Source: a virus. From it: a stretch of 37,885 nucleotides of DNA. Positions 20,832-30,158 of this stretch are shown here, in pieces (within the stretch, counting starts at the first letter, position 1; every line of letters starts with the position of its first letter). Made by a program: the position numbers and the translations under genes. The stretch lies in IMG/VR virus record IMGVR_UViG_3300046011_003262, positions 1-37,885 of that record, one strand, 5' to 3'. Below the pieces are notes generated by a model, which saw only the letters and a program-made list of their open reading frames with translations, ran no database searches and was not told the DNA's origin.

Positions 20832-21258
20832 CTCGCCACGCCTGCCAGTCGTTCAGGTATTTATCCGGCGTCGCTTTGCCGGTGCGATTCCAATAACTTT
20901 TGCAATACGCCGCCATTGCTTCAGGTGTTTTCGGCAGTGGGTTTTTATCCATTGCCAAATAATGCCGCGCAACCCAAATGCTGTACCGGTCATCCGATTC
21001 GAGATTGCTGACATCTTCAGTGATGCCGTATCTCTTAGCTCGTGCGCGAATACTGTCGGAATTATCCCAGACTGAGTTATGCGTAACCGGCTCGATTTGA
21101 AACAGCCCTAATGCCGGCCCGCCAATCTGCTTGCGATGCTTGCCACCAAGACTTTCGTGTGCCGCGATCATCGCTAACAACTCAACGCAATGGTCAGAGT
21201 GCAAGCCCCAATCAAGCAAGGCTTCTGTGCAAAAATGCTTGAATTCTGGATATTTCAT
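20818..21258 (-). CDS. Endolysin, lysozyme/transglycosylase-like
   Basis: 146 residues from ATG 21258 (AGG 8 bases upstream); an in-frame TTG at 21276 is less likely. The active-site region is 'LLAMIAAHESLGG', with Glu as catalytic candidate, followed by 'GGPALGLFQIEPVTHNSVW' typical of SLT-like phage muramidases. No signal peptide, so release would need the holin. It starts in ATGA overlap with the NlpC/P60-like gene. Confidence 0.8.
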   Translation of the reverse strand: MKYPEFKHFCTEALLDWGLHSDHCVELLAMIAAHESLGGKHRKQIGGPALGLFQIEPVTHNSVWDNSDSIRARAKRYGITEDVSNLESDDRYSIWVARHYLAMDKNPLPKTPEAMAAYCKSYWNRTGKATPDKYLNDWQAWRDGRI

Positions 21259-21725
21259 TTTGATAGCCTGTGCCAATCAGCGACCGTTGCGCTGTAGCTG
21301 TTTATAAATCGCCTGGCGATCGCGTTAACGAACTCGCTGCAGTTAAAAGCATGCTTGCTGCCAAGCTCAATGCGCAGCAGGCGAAATATCCAAAGCGCGC
21401 CAACGGTTGCCGAGAAATCATACTGAACTTTTCCACTAACCATTCTTTCGCAGTCATCACGCCATAACTCGTTGTCTGTCCAAACCTCCTTCACCCGCCA
21501 CGCTGAATAACGTTTTTTAAAGTCGTTGATGTCGGTCTTGATAACACCTTTACGCCGACCTAGCCTGCCTTTGTAGCGCATACCGACTGACTCGTACACC
21601 ACGCCGTTTCCTTCGTCGTAAATCGCCACATGGGACCACGGGCTAATATCGAAGAACCGGATAAGCAGCCCGACCAATTTCGAGCTGCGGCCAAAGATTA
21701 TTTTTATTCTAACCACGGTCAACAT
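21255..21725 (-). CDS. NlpC/P60-like (YiiX-type, permuted) protein
   Basis: 156 residues. 'SPWSHVAIYDEGNGVVYES' near the N-terminus and 'HAFNCSEFVNAIARRF' near the C-terminus give the His-first, Cys-last order of circularly permuted NlpC/P60-type papain-fold enzymes. Members are amidases, peptidases or acyltransferases; the substrate here is unknown. Placed between tail and lysis genes, it could act on peptidoglycan at entry or exit. It overlaps the previous gene by 17 bp and has no clear ribosome site. Confidence 0.7.
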   Translation of the reverse strand: MLTVVRIKIIFGRSSKLVGLLIRFFDISPWSHVAIYDEGNGVVYESVGMRYKGRLGRRKGVIKTDINDFKKRYSAWRVKEVWTDNELWRDDCERMVSGKVQYDFSATVGALWIFRLLRIELGSKHAFNCSEFVNAIARRFINSYSATVADWHRLSK

Positions 21726-22152
21726 ACCAAAGAGTCAGAATCGCGCCAGTAGAAAGCGGTTTTCTGGCTCTTATCTTCAGATTTCTGTCAACCTGAATAG
21801 CGTTAACGCCGACAGGTGTCTGCGCTGAGCTTCCACCTAAAATGTAAAGGTTGCTAATGCCAATAGGGTTTGATGCTGCAGTTTTCAAAACCACAACGCC
21901 ATCTACTTCAATCTCCACGTCGAGCTGGTTGGATGTTGTTTCTAAACCAGAAAGCGTAGCAGCAAGTAAAACTCTACTGAGCCCAGCAGGGGTATCAAGG
22001 TTGCAAAGCTGTGTTAATGCGGCAGATATGCTTGTGGCTGATGATGTGAATGCAGCACTGTAAGTTGCCCCGCCACCGGCGATAAGTATTGTTGATTGTA
22101 GCGTTGTAAAATAATTGACACCAAGGCTGTTAATATCAAATGGACCGGACAT
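21709..22152 (-). CDS. Predicted virion protein, tail region
   Basis: 147 residues, alanine/serine/threonine-rich and beta-predicted, with no charged coils: 'TLQSTILIAGGGATYSAAF' and 'TTSNQLDVEIEVDGVVVLKTAAS'. Such composition is typical of small structural or receptor-side proteins. The start has AGGAG 7 bases upstream and overlaps the gene before by one base (TAATG). Not recognised. Confidence 0.65.
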   Translation of the reverse strand: MSGPFDINSLGVNYFTTLQSTILIAGGGATYSAAFTSSATSISAALTQLCNLDTPAGLSRVLLAATLSGLETTSNQLDVEIEVDGVVVLKTAASNPIGISNLYILGGSSAQTPVGVNAIQVDRNLKIRARKPLSTGAILTLWYVDRG

Positions 22153-22358
22153 TATTCTGCTCCTGTGATTTCTTTAAAGTGATCTTCGCTATCGAATACA
22201 TAATAGTGTTGCTTCGGCTCACCCGCATAAACGCGAGATGGTGAATTTGGATAAACTTCGAAATCATCAGCGCCTAAAATTGGCTGCAGGCTGTTCACAT
22301 GCCAGCCAGCCAAAGCGACTTCACCATCATACATGGTGCCAATAATATCAAATCCCAT
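22152..22358 (-). CDS. Small hypothetical protein, tail region
   Basis: 68 residues starting MGFDIIGTMYDGEVALAGWH, overlapping the exported protein's gene by 11 bp. Soluble, acidic, with no cysteine. The DNA has the coupled layout of the rest of the tail group. No family recognised; the size and place recall small tail-fibre assembly or fibre-tip proteins, but nothing in the sequence proves it. Confidence 0.6.
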   Translation of the reverse strand: MGFDIIGTMYDGEVALAGWHVNSLQPILGADDFEVYPNSPSRVYAGEPKQHYYVFDSEDHFKEITGAE

Positions 22359-23172
22359 TCGTTGCGCTCCGCATTGATTCGACTACCTCGCCAAAGGTGC
22401 CGACAAAGATATAAACCCTGAAGTGGTATGAGCCGGACGGGTTTGCGTACCGGTAAACCGTGTTCCATTTTACCACTCTTTCCGGCGTGAATCTCCATCT
22501 ACCATAACCGGCAGTCGGCCAGGCAGCTTGCGGCAGCTCCGGCGACCAAGCGCCCATTGCGTGCTGCCCGTCTGGCGTTGTGAAAATAACCGGCAGCGAC
22601 TGCTCGCCAGGGCCATCTGATAACGCGCCAATCGACTGCGTGACCGGGTTGTAAGTCCAGAACACTGAGAAATTCTCAGGCATGTAACCAGTCAGCACTT
22701 CGAATGTCGCGGAGCTGTGCGATTCGCCCGCTGGTACGTTGAACTGCACTGAGTATTCGATTTTGTTTCCGGTCAACACAGTAACGCGCTTATTAAGCGT
22801 GTGCTGGCTGATATACGCGCCGTTAACCGGCCGCCAAAATGCCATCTGCGAATACGTTGCCAGCGTGTCAGCGATGCGCCACGATGCGATTAGCCTGCTA
22901 GTTGATGGTGATGGATTCACTCCATCAAGCTCTGAGCCAGCTTCAGTCGGGTTGAATGCTTCGCCAAGCCCACTAAATGAACTGGCACTCTGCAACTGCC
23001 TGCCGTGGTCGTAGTCGTCAATATACTCTACGCCACGAAGTGTTACGCTGCACACCGCGCCGGCGTCGTGCGTGCAGGTTTTAACGGCTAACTGCCCGTT
23101 GCTGATAGTGATGGCCGACTGTGGCGCAGCTGCCACACAAAGCGGTATGATTAACGCAATTATTTTAATCAT
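22348..23172 (-). CDS. Exported or virion protein with signal peptide, tail-fibre region
   Basis: 274 residues. The N-terminus MIKIIALIIPLCVAAAPQSA is a clear Sec signal peptide with a likely cut after VAAA. The mature part is beta-rich with 'DHGRQLQSASSFSGLGEAFNPTEAG' and many aromatic residues, compatible with a carbohydrate-binding or glycosidase-like sandwich fold. Four cysteines fall early (CTHDAGAVC...). A phage tail gene with a signal peptide is uncommon. It overlaps the fibre gene by ATGA, so it is made late. It may act in the periplasm or at the cell surface. Confidence 0.7.
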   Translation of the reverse strand: MIKIIALIIPLCVAAAPQSAITISNGQLAVKTCTHDAGAVCSVTLRGVEYIDDYDHGRQLQSASSFSGLGEAFNPTEAGSELDGVNPSPSTSRLIASWRIADTLATYSQMAFWRPVNGAYISQHTLNKRVTVLTGNKIEYSVQFNVPAGESHSSATFEVLTGYMPENFSVFWTYNPVTQSIGALSDGPGEQSLPVIFTTPDGQHAMGAWSPELPQAAWPTAGYGRWRFTPERVVKWNTVYRYANPSGSYHFRVYIFVGTFGEVVESMRSATNGI

Positions 23173-24632
23173 GCTGTCAACGCCTGTGCTTCTGCTGCGG
23201 TTAAAGCTCTCGGAATGTACGTGCAGCGTTTTACGGTCTTGCTGTGTATACCTACAGCACCGGAAATACGGAAGCCGCCCGCAATATACAAGTGAGACAC
23301 AAAAGCGCTAATGTCTACGGCTGATGGGTTTGTTACTTCAGATACAACACCATTCACGGCAACCATTATTTTCAGAGCTATATTATCAAACGACACAAGC
23401 GCTTTCATCGGCTGCAAAGAATCGGCTACAGTGATGCTTGCATTGCTAACTGATGAGGCGCTGCGTATCCATGCCTGGATAGAATTGTTTTCAATAGTTA
23501 AGGCGAATCCTCGCTCGTTTGATTGAGTTGCAGCGTTTAGGCTGACGATAGTGGTATTCCCGACTTTGCTATAGCTCGTTAAATCGAACTCAACAAAAAT
23601 ACTGCCCGCATTGGCATTTGTCGTCGTCAGCGCCCGACTAATAACATCGGCTGACCTAGTAACTTGACTTCCTTCGCTTCCACGGATGATCGATGTAGCA
23701 AACGAACCTAACTCCAACTGCAAATCAACAACAGATCCAGAAGGAGTCATTGTCAATGTTCCGGCAGATGGCGTAAACGTCAGCGTTACCCGCGCCGACG
23801 TACCTGTTCCTGAGAGCGTAGCAGAATGAACTCCACTCAAAACAACGCTGCCAGTGCCGTAAAAGCTGATTGTGTGCGCAGCAGCTGTTACTGTCGCATT
23901 CTGCGGGGAAACAGGCAGTGCGCTTGCGGTGTTCAATCGAGTGCGCTGCTCTTCAACAAGCAACCCAAGACAAGCTCCAGTTAACGGACTGTATTCAATG
24001 CGCGATACATTAGCCAGCGCAACGGCGATGCCGGTCGGGCTGTTATATGTTGCTTGAGAGCCACGAACAGAAGCAACCACTCTGCGCAGCTGTTTTGGTT
24101 CTAGTCCATTGCTTTCATAAACCCTTAAATTGTTGTTGGAAAAATCAAGGTCAAGAGTTGCCTTTGTCATTATGTTATCGATAAATCTTCGGTATGAATC
24201 ACCAGAAGCAACAACCCATGACGCGCTAATTCCAGGTTCTGCAGCTGCAACGTTTGCCAGATTAGACAGCAAGACCCAAGTAAGCCCGTTATGATATACG
24301 GATGCTGGGATGGCAAGAGCGCCTAAAAGGCTAGACCAAGCCCCTTTAAAATTTGCGGTGCCAGCAGCAAGGTCCTTGTATGATAAAGCAAGTTGGGCTG
24401 AAGCATCTGCAGCAGTTGCACTTGCAGCCGCGCTAGCTTCAGAAGCATCTGCAGCGGCGACATCTGCATCGATAGCGGCGCCGACAGAGTCAACGTAAGC
24501 GCCGAATGTGTTTATCTCTGCTCTAAATGCTGGCAAGGCACCTAGAAAAGCATCGCCCTTAGTGGCAAACTCTGCAGGCGGCTGCGTGCGTTGCGGGACG
24601 GCTGGTAGTGCTGTAATCGGAGGATAAGCCAT
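23169..24632 (-). CDS. Tail fibre / receptor-binding protein
   Basis: 487 residues. The N-terminus 'PPITALPAVPQRTQPPAEFATKGDAFLGALPAFRAEINTF' is the familiar attachment segment of phage tail fibres, followed by an Ala/Ser coiled segment (about 55-95, 'DASEASAAASATAADASAQ'). The C-terminal region (about 350-480) looks like a concanavalin/LamG-type lectin domain ending 'RALTAAEAQALTA'. Likely trimeric and host-binding. The start overlaps the upstream gene by TAATG. Confidence 0.82.
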   Translation of the reverse strand: MAYPPITALPAVPQRTQPPAEFATKGDAFLGALPAFRAEINTFGAYVDSVGAAIDADVAAADASEASAAASATAADASAQLALSYKDLAAGTANFKGAWSSLLGALAIPASVYHNGLTWVLLSNLANVAAAEPGISASWVVASGDSYRRFIDNIMTKATLDLDFSNNNLRVYESNGLEPKQLRRVVASVRGSQATYNSPTGIAVALANVSRIEYSPLTGACLGLLVEEQRTRLNTASALPVSPQNATVTAAAHTISFYGTGSVVLSGVHSATLSGTGTSARVTLTFTPSAGTLTMTPSGSVVDLQLELGSFATSIIRGSEGSQVTRSADVISRALTTTNANAGSIFVEFDLTSYSKVGNTTIVSLNAATQSNERGFALTIENNSIQAWIRSASSVSNASITVADSLQPMKALVSFDNIALKIMVAVNGVVSEVTNPSAVDISAFVSHLYIAGGFRISGAVGIHSKTVKRCTYIPRALTAAEAQALTA

Positions 24633-25552
24633 TAAATCAAGCCCTCAATTTGTAGTGTTGCCGAGCATATAACCGGCCCATCGATTGTGTTAATGTAATT
24701 TCTGTAATAACCGTAAACAATCGTATCATCATCAGATGAATCAGTGCCAACCCATACGCATGGCGTGGTTGCAAGACCTGAAAGATTGCGTAACACGTAA
24801 CCAATTCTACCCTTATCTATGCGAATGTCAAAATCCACCAACTTAGCAGTGCGCCGAGGGGCAATGATAAAGTTTCCAAATTCGTCACGCTCTTTACGTG
24901 AGAAGTCTAGAAGTTGCAGTGATGTGCCATAACACGCCACACCAAGCACAAGTTGCGGCCCCATTACCATTGTGCCAACTGAAACTGATGAATCTCCATC
25001 AAAAGTTACGGTTGTAGTCGCTGCAGAGTATGAAGGCAAATCAAGCACAATAAATTCTGAGCGTATGACGATAGGCGCAAAAAAGTATTGATACCAATCA
25101 ACAACCTGTGAATTGTCTTGTAGGTTTACTGTTTCGTTGTAAACCTCGCCATCAACTGGATCATCCATGACAATAGTTACTTCAGACACGCCCGCCATAT
25201 TGAACGCTGCGACAGATGTTGCAATTCTGCCAGGTGTCACTTCAACAACCAGTGGCGCGGCTGACTCCGTTGATACTGTGCCGACAACTTGGTCAAACAT
25301 ACGATAGCGGTTGGTGTAGCTAACCTCAATCCACGTTGGAACAGCTTTAGCTGCCCCGATATCAGGCTGGTCCGTGGTGGATGGCGTTGCGACAACCTCA
25401 TAAATCTTATGTGTCGATGTCATGATGCGCCGGTCACCGGTGTTGTACGTGCCGGCAGTCCAAAGCACTTCTCCTGCAGCGGAGTCAGGCTCAGGGATTG
25501 TACTGCTAGTTAATGCTGAGCCAATCAAGTTAACCGGCTGAATTACTCTCAT
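24632..25552 (-). CDS. Tail tip / baseplate-type protein
   Basis: 306 residues, directly after tape measure, where phages encode distal-tail and hub proteins. 'AGEVLWTAGTYNTGDRRIMTSTHKIYEVVATPSTTDQPD' resembles the carbohydrate-binding-like or chitinase-type fold segment found in several such tail proteins; later parts are beta-rich. Starts in ATGA overlap with the tape measure gene. Precise role (hub, distal tail) is not determined. Confidence 0.7.
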   Translation of the reverse strand: MRVIQPVNLIGSALTSSTIPEPDSAAGEVLWTAGTYNTGDRRIMTSTHKIYEVVATPSTTDQPDIGAAKAVPTWIEVSYTNRYRMFDQVVGTVSTESAAPLVVEVTPGRIATSVAAFNMAGVSEVTIVMDDPVDGEVYNETVNLQDNSQVVDWYQYFFAPIVIRSEFIVLDLPSYSAATTTVTFDGDSSVSVGTMVMGPQLVLGVACYGTSLQLLDFSRKERDEFGNFIIAPRRTAKLVDFDIRIDKGRIGYVLRNLSGLATTPCVWVGTDSSDDDTIVYGYYRNYINTIDGPVICSATLQIEGLI

Positions 25553-28500
25553 GCGATTGTCCTTGTATCTAATCCGTCAAGTTCGAATCTTTGCAGTGTA
25601 TCAGCTGTTTTTGCTGTGTGCTTGGCGTTTGACTCGCTGGCGTGCAGTATGTTTTTCAGTAAATCTACCATCTCGCGTGTTACCGGCTCGTTGTCAGCGG
25701 CCACTCTATCAGGCTGGGTAGGTGGCACCCAAACGCGATCAAGTGGCTTATTAATTTCGACAATCTGCTGGCCAACCTGCAGAATTGCCGACTCAACGCG
25801 ATTGATTGCATCAATCTGAGCGGTGCCAGTCTCAACTTGCAGTGACTGCGCTTTTTCAAGAGATGCGTAAAACTCACTAAGCGCCTCGCTCATGGTCAGC
25901 ATTCTGTCATCAATACCTAACAGTGCATTCAGTTGCTTCTGCGCTTCTGACAGCTGCTTGTCGATTTCGGCGACTTGTTCATCATGCAGCTTTTGCGCTT
26001 GCTCTGCGGCTTGGTCAAGTTTGAGCAGCTGAGTTTCGTAATATTCCGATGCCTCTTTTGTCTGCAGCTCTAGCCATTGCAATTGTGATTTGGCGCCGGC
26101 AAGTTGACCGCCAACGATACCGCCGATTCCTGCAGCTTGGTTTCGTGCAACAGCCATGGCGCGTTGTTGGTCGAATGCAGAGCCAAAGCTGCCACCACCA
26201 GAATTAATCGCGCCGAGCACAGATTGAAGCTCTGACTGGTCAGGCAGCAATCCGGCTTTTGCCTCGTTGAAAATCTGAGTTAAACGCCGGAATGGGTCCT
26301 CGGCTGCACCAGTAGAACCAAGGAAGCCATTGATAACGCTATTCAAGCCTTCGAGCTTGCTGATGTATTGATCAACAGCCTGAGATTGCCGCTCATAACC
26401 TGCAATGACAGAATCACGCTGAGACTCTAACGCCTCGCGCTCTTTATCGATGGCAGACAGTTTTAAATCAAGCTCAGTTGCTAACCGGTCTTTTTCTGCT
26501 TGTGCAGAGTCTTGCAGTTTGCCGAAAGCGTTTTGCGCTGCGTCCATTGCAGCAGCAGCCGCATCCCGAGCAGAGTTTGCAGCCGCATCTTGTGCTGCCG
26601 CCAATTCGCGCTGAGCTGTTGCTGCGTCCTCTGCTGCGTAAATAGACAACAGCATTGCCCGCAACGTTTCGTCAGTAGCCTCAAGCTCCATCTGCCGGCG
26701 TAATGCCAACGCCTCAGCAGACTGCCCAAGCGCATCATATAGGCGCAGTTGCAAATCTAAACCTTGCTGTTTCAGTGCCGCGGCTTTTGCCTCTGCTTCT
26801 TTCTGCGCTGCTTCTGCTGCAGCTTCAGATGCTGACCTCTGTGCTTCTAACGCTGCCAAGTATTGATCCATGCCTGGCACTAACTGCATCAGTGCAGCAA
26901 ACTGCGCCTGACCTGCAGCGGTAGTTAAATCAATGGCGTCAACCAGAGCGCGGAAACCTTCGCGTGTCGTCGGCATGGTTGTATTGATTGCTGCGAATTG
27001 CTCTGCCAGCTGTTGCTGTAGCATTAATTGCCGCTCAGTCTCTGAGTAGAAAGACTGATAATACTGCGTTGACAGCGCGGATAATTGGTCAATGCCACCA
27101 GCCAGATTAACGATGTTAGTCGCCGCTTCTGCAGCCGCTTTGCCGGTTAAGCCGTAGTTAATCCCGAGCGATTTGGTGATTGACTCAACCGCAGCCATAT
27201 TGCCGGCAACACGGTTTAACGTATCAAGCAGTGTTTCGCCTTCAGCTTGCAATCCGCCAAGCATATCGCCAAAGACAGCCGAAACCATGCTTGATGTCGT
27301 GCCGGCAACCCACTCTTGAATGGCAGCATCAATCTCTGTTTGGCTCTTGTCTTTTACTGACAGATTGAAAGATGCCGTGAAGTTTTTCAGCACTTCATCA
27401 GCGCCGGTAATGCCGATGCTTTTCGCGGCAGATGCCAATGCGTCTTGAATATCATCAAAAGCCGCATCGATGCTTGATGTGTCGAATGCTTCAGTGCTTG
27501 TTCTGCGCTTAGTGCCGCCAAATAGTGCGCGTTTTTTGCTCTCCTGTGTAGTGATAGAGCCAGATACGTCGCCACCACCTAAAGCCAGCGACAGGTCTTG
27601 CGCGGTAGTCTTGTAAGATGTGCCAAACAGCCCGCCGCCAGAAATCTTGTTAACAACGCCAGCAATTGCAGCGCCTGCAGCAATGATTGGCAATGCAGCG
27701 CCGATACCAGTCATGATTTCGCCGGCAGCAAACAGATTGCCGGTTAACCCAAAAGCCGTACCGACCTGACCGGAACCAAGCAAAGCAGCTGAGCCGGTGA
27801 AGCCTGAACCTAAAGCGCCAAGACCGCCGGCAATCCCGCCCAAGCTACCAAGTGAGCTCAGCCCGCCGGCGCCAGTTGCAGCGCTTGCTCCGCCAGGCAA
27901 CATGCCGCCCATGCCAAGACTAACCATAATCGGCTTAGTCAAAGCCATGTGCGCCATTTCAGCCAGCAGCCGTTTGAAGGCGTTTTTCATGCCGTCAACG
28001 ACAGATTCAAAGCCGTCAAAAGCATTCAACCATGCATCAGCAAATGCTGCCTCGATGCGCTCTGCTGCTTTTTCGCTGACTGTGGCAACAGTCTCCATGC
28101 CCTTGCTTGTTTTTTCTTCCCACTCGAGCGACGCTTCAATTTCTTCTTCAAGTCTGGCGATGCGAGTTTTGTCGATTTCTTCGAGCATTTCCAAACCTTC
28201 GAAATGCTCATCCATCGCAGCTGTCATATCGTCGAATGCTTTTTTGCCAATCTTGCCGACTGATTCAGCCGTCTTGCCGTATTTCTCTAACCGGTCAATG
28301 CCGAAATCAAGCGACTTAGCCTGACCATCATAAGCAGCCCGCACCTTATCAGCGCCGTCTAGCTGGGCTTTAAATGTATCGATTGATGCTTGGCGCTCAT
28401 CCATAATTTTTTGGATCATCGCAGCGCGGGCATCGTTTGTCTTAGCAAAGTCAGCAGTTGGATCGTAAACCGCTGTGAGCGGATTGATTGCGTTAGCCGC

Positions 28501-29553
28501 CATCTTGCCGTAGATGATTAAGCGGTCAACGTAGGCAGCAACCTCAACAGTTGCCAGCTGCAAAAATGCCTTGATGTTTTCCGGCAGACTGACAAATGCG
28601 TCAACGATCAACTCAGCGCTCTTTGCCATGTCGATATACCAAAACTTGCCAGCATTGGTGAACAGCTTTCCGACTTCTTCAAGGATGGCTTCGATGGCAA
28701 ATCCAAACCCAGAAAATTTACTGATTGCGGCATCGACGTATGCGCCAATCTGACCTGAGCCAATAGCGGCTGACAGGCTGCTGATTGCATCTGTTGCGGC
28801 TCTTACTGACGCCTCAATAACTCCGCCTGTGCCGGCAGCGCTGACGGTTCGGAATAAGCCATCCCAAGAATCTTCAAGGTTGCTGATTGCGCCGTCTAGC
28901 GTATTCATCCGGTTAGCCATTGCGCCGGCGAATTCGTTATTGCCAAGGCCCATCAAATAGCCTTCAATTTCATCAGCTGACTTTCTGACGGTGGTTGTCA
29001 TGCCTCGGAATGTGAAAGAAACACGATCGCCTTCTGATGATGCCTTGATGCCGAACTCTTTCAGGCGCTCAAACTCGCCAACAGTCGCATCTGCAACAGC
29101 TTCCACCATCTGAGACAAGTCTTTGCCCATCGCCGCGGCAGTGTTGCCGTATGATGTCAGTGCCTTTTCAGATGGAGTTAAGCCAAGGTTTACAAGCTGA
29201 GTAAATGCTTTGGTTGCTTGTGCCAGGCTATAAGGTGTCGTGGTGGCGAAATCTTCGATGGCTTTAAATGCGACTGCCGCTTCTTTAGCGCTGCCTGTGG
29301 CTGTGATTAATCCGGCGTTTAACACGTCAAACTCTCGCGTGACCGATACCAGCTTGCTTAGTGCCGCAGTGGTCGATACTAAACCGCCAATCGCAGCAGC
29401 AACACCGGCAAAGCCTTTTGACACGCTTGCCATTGATGAAGATACAGCGCGGTCAGTTTTCGCGCCTTGCTTGGCCAGGTCATCAAGCCCGCGCTCAGCT
29501 TTGAGTAATCCGCTTGTGTCTGCAACGAAACCCAGCCTTGCTAAATCCGCCAT
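25549..29553 (-). CDS. Tape measure protein
   Basis: 1334 residues, the longest gene. N-terminal part has the TMP signature 'VTREFDVLNAGLITATGSAKEAAVAFKAIEDFATTTPYSLAQATKAFTQLVNLGLTPSEKAL'; then hydrophobic Gly/Ala stretches (about 530-640, e.g. 'GMGGMLPGGASAATGAGG'), and long coiled coils (about 880-1280). It sets tail length; by the usual ~0.15 nm per residue rule the tail would be of ordinary siphovirus length (about 200 nm). GGAG lies 7 bases before the ATG, and its own promoter and a terminator lie upstream. Confidence 0.95.
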   Translation of the reverse strand: MADLARLGFVADTSGLLKAERGLDDLAKQGAKTDRAVSSSMASVSKGFAGVAAAIGGLVSTTAALSKLVSVTREFDVLNAGLITATGSAKEAAVAFKAIEDFATTTPYSLAQATKAFTQLVNLGLTPSEKALTSYGNTAAAMGKDLSQMVEAVADATVGEFERLKEFGIKASSEGDRVSFTFRGMTTTVRKSADEIEGYLMGLGNNEFAGAMANRMNTLDGAISNLEDSWDGLFRTVSAAGTGGVIEASVRAATDAISSLSAAIGSGQIGAYVDAAISKFSGFGFAIEAILEEVGKLFTNAGKFWYIDMAKSAELIVDAFVSLPENIKAFLQLATVEVAAYVDRLIIYGKMAANAINPLTAVYDPTADFAKTNDARAAMIQKIMDERQASIDTFKAQLDGADKVRAAYDGQAKSLDFGIDRLEKYGKTAESVGKIGKKAFDDMTAAMDEHFEGLEMLEEIDKTRIARLEEEIEASLEWEEKTSKGMETVATVSEKAAERIEAAFADAWLNAFDGFESVVDGMKNAFKRLLAEMAHMALTKPIMVSLGMGGMLPGGASAATGAGGLSSLGSLGGIAGGLGALGSGFTGSAALLGSGQVGTAFGLTGNLFAAGEIMTGIGAALPIIAAGAAIAGVVNKISGGGLFGTSYKTTAQDLSLALGGGDVSGSITTQESKKRALFGGTKRRTSTEAFDTSSIDAAFDDIQDALASAAKSIGITGADEVLKNFTASFNLSVKDKSQTEIDAAIQEWVAGTTSSMVSAVFGDMLGGLQAEGETLLDTLNRVAGNMAAVESITKSLGINYGLTGKAAAEAATNIVNLAGGIDQLSALSTQYYQSFYSETERQLMLQQQLAEQFAAINTTMPTTREGFRALVDAIDLTTAAGQAQFAALMQLVPGMDQYLAALEAQRSASEAAAEAAQKEAEAKAAALKQQGLDLQLRLYDALGQSAEALALRRQMELEATDETLRAMLLSIYAAEDAATAQRELAAAQDAAANSARDAAAAAMDAAQNAFGKLQDSAQAEKDRLATELDLKLSAIDKEREALESQRDSVIAGYERQSQAVDQYISKLEGLNSVINGFLGSTGAAEDPFRRLTQIFNEAKAGLLPDQSELQSVLGAINSGGGSFGSAFDQQRAMAVARNQAAGIGGIVGGQLAGAKSQLQWLELQTKEASEYYETQLLKLDQAAEQAQKLHDEQVAEIDKQLSEAQKQLNALLGIDDRMLTMSEALSEFYASLEKAQSLQVETGTAQIDAINRVESAILQVGQQIVEINKPLDRVWVPPTQPDRVAADNEPVTREMVDLLKNILHASESNAKHTAKTADTLQRFELDGLDTRTIA

Positions 29554-29578
29554 GCTATAACTCCAAAAACTTTTGTTC

Positions 29579-29601
29579 AGTATAACCGCGTAACGCGTTA
29601 C
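29579..29601 (-). promoter_or_regulatory. Late promoter site C (before tape measure)
   Basis: Minus strand: perfect 12-bp palindrome GTAACGCGTTAC (29601-29590), 5 bp, then -10 TATACT (29584-29579). No -35 hexamer. It lies just upstream of the tape measure ribosome site and after the terminator at 29740-29763. Between them, 29602-29739 holds no gene but has an orphan AAGGAGG (29680-29674) and an ACTGAT/ATCAGT inverted repeat (29637-29653). Confidence 0.75.
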
Positions 29602-29739
29602 TTGCCATAGCGTGGAAAGCAGACTATATTCGATTTACTGATTGCACATCAGTTGAGCCAGATTAACTGTGATCCTCCTTATCCGATGTTGTGTCTGGAA
29701 TTACTCTTTAATGTGCCCGCAAATTCTGTGTCATCTCAA

Positions 29740-29763
29740 TAAAAAAGCCCCTAACTAGGGGCT
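29740..29763 (-). terminator. Intrinsic terminator after second chaperone-like gene
   Basis: Minus strand: AGCCCC-TAGTTA-GGGGCT (29763-29746) followed by TTTTTT-ATTG. The stop codon of the preceding gene lies in the stem. It separates the tail-chaperone unit from the tape measure unit. Confidence 0.85.
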
Positions 29764-30158
29764 TTCTCTTTTGCTGAACCTCGCAATCTTTGCTTAATCA
29801 GCCTCGTTTCTTCTTTGCGGTGCTGCTGAATCAAATCCTCATCATCAGTTTCATACGGTGGCGGCATATTCGCATCAGATGCGCGGTGATGCATGCTGAC
29901 GTAAGCGCGAGACAAGCTCATCAATACATCAGCCTCCCACCAATCAATTTCCTCGCCTGAAAGCTCTTTGAAAGCCTTTATTTCCTGCCAAGATATTGAC
30001 GTTATGCCACCGGCGCCTTGAGAAACCATTCCGCACCGGTTGAGCATCTCAAGTAGATAATCACCTTGATCAACTGGTGGCAATATCCGGTGAATGTGAT
30101 GCTCATGGAATTGGTCGAGCCGACTTAATCTTTCTTTGTTTGATTCGCTATCTGGCAC
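29751..30158 (-). CDS. Second tail assembly chaperone-like protein
   Basis: 135 residues from GTG 30158 (VPDSESNKERLSRLDQFHEHH...), between the first chaperone gene and tape measure, where gpT/second chaperone proteins are usually encoded. No Shine-Dalgarno precedes the GTG, yet the frame stays open upstream to 30212, abutting the end of the first gene in the -1 frame. That suggests a frameshift product or a non-canonical upstream start, but the junction (CTTTTTAAGGCATAAAA) offers no canonical slippery heptamer: the -1 frame meets TAA there. The C-terminus is highly charged. Confidence 0.72.
   Translation of the reverse strand: MPDSESNKERLSRLDQFHEHHIHRILPPVDQGDYLLEMLNRCGMVSQGAGGITSISWQEIKAFKELSGEEIDWWEADVLMSLSRAYVSMHHRASDANMPPPYETDDEDLIQQHRKEETRLIKQRLRGSAKEKAPS

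Noticed and set aside
24786-24800. GTAACACGTAACC sequence inside the tail protein gene as another late promoter
   Set aside because: The palindrome matches, but no -10 box lies 4-5 bp away in either direction and it is inside a gene.
27797-28324. Plus-strand open frame of 175 codons within tape measure
   Set aside because: Antisense shadow of the tape measure gene; Pro/Ser/Ala-rich as expected from complement of its codons.
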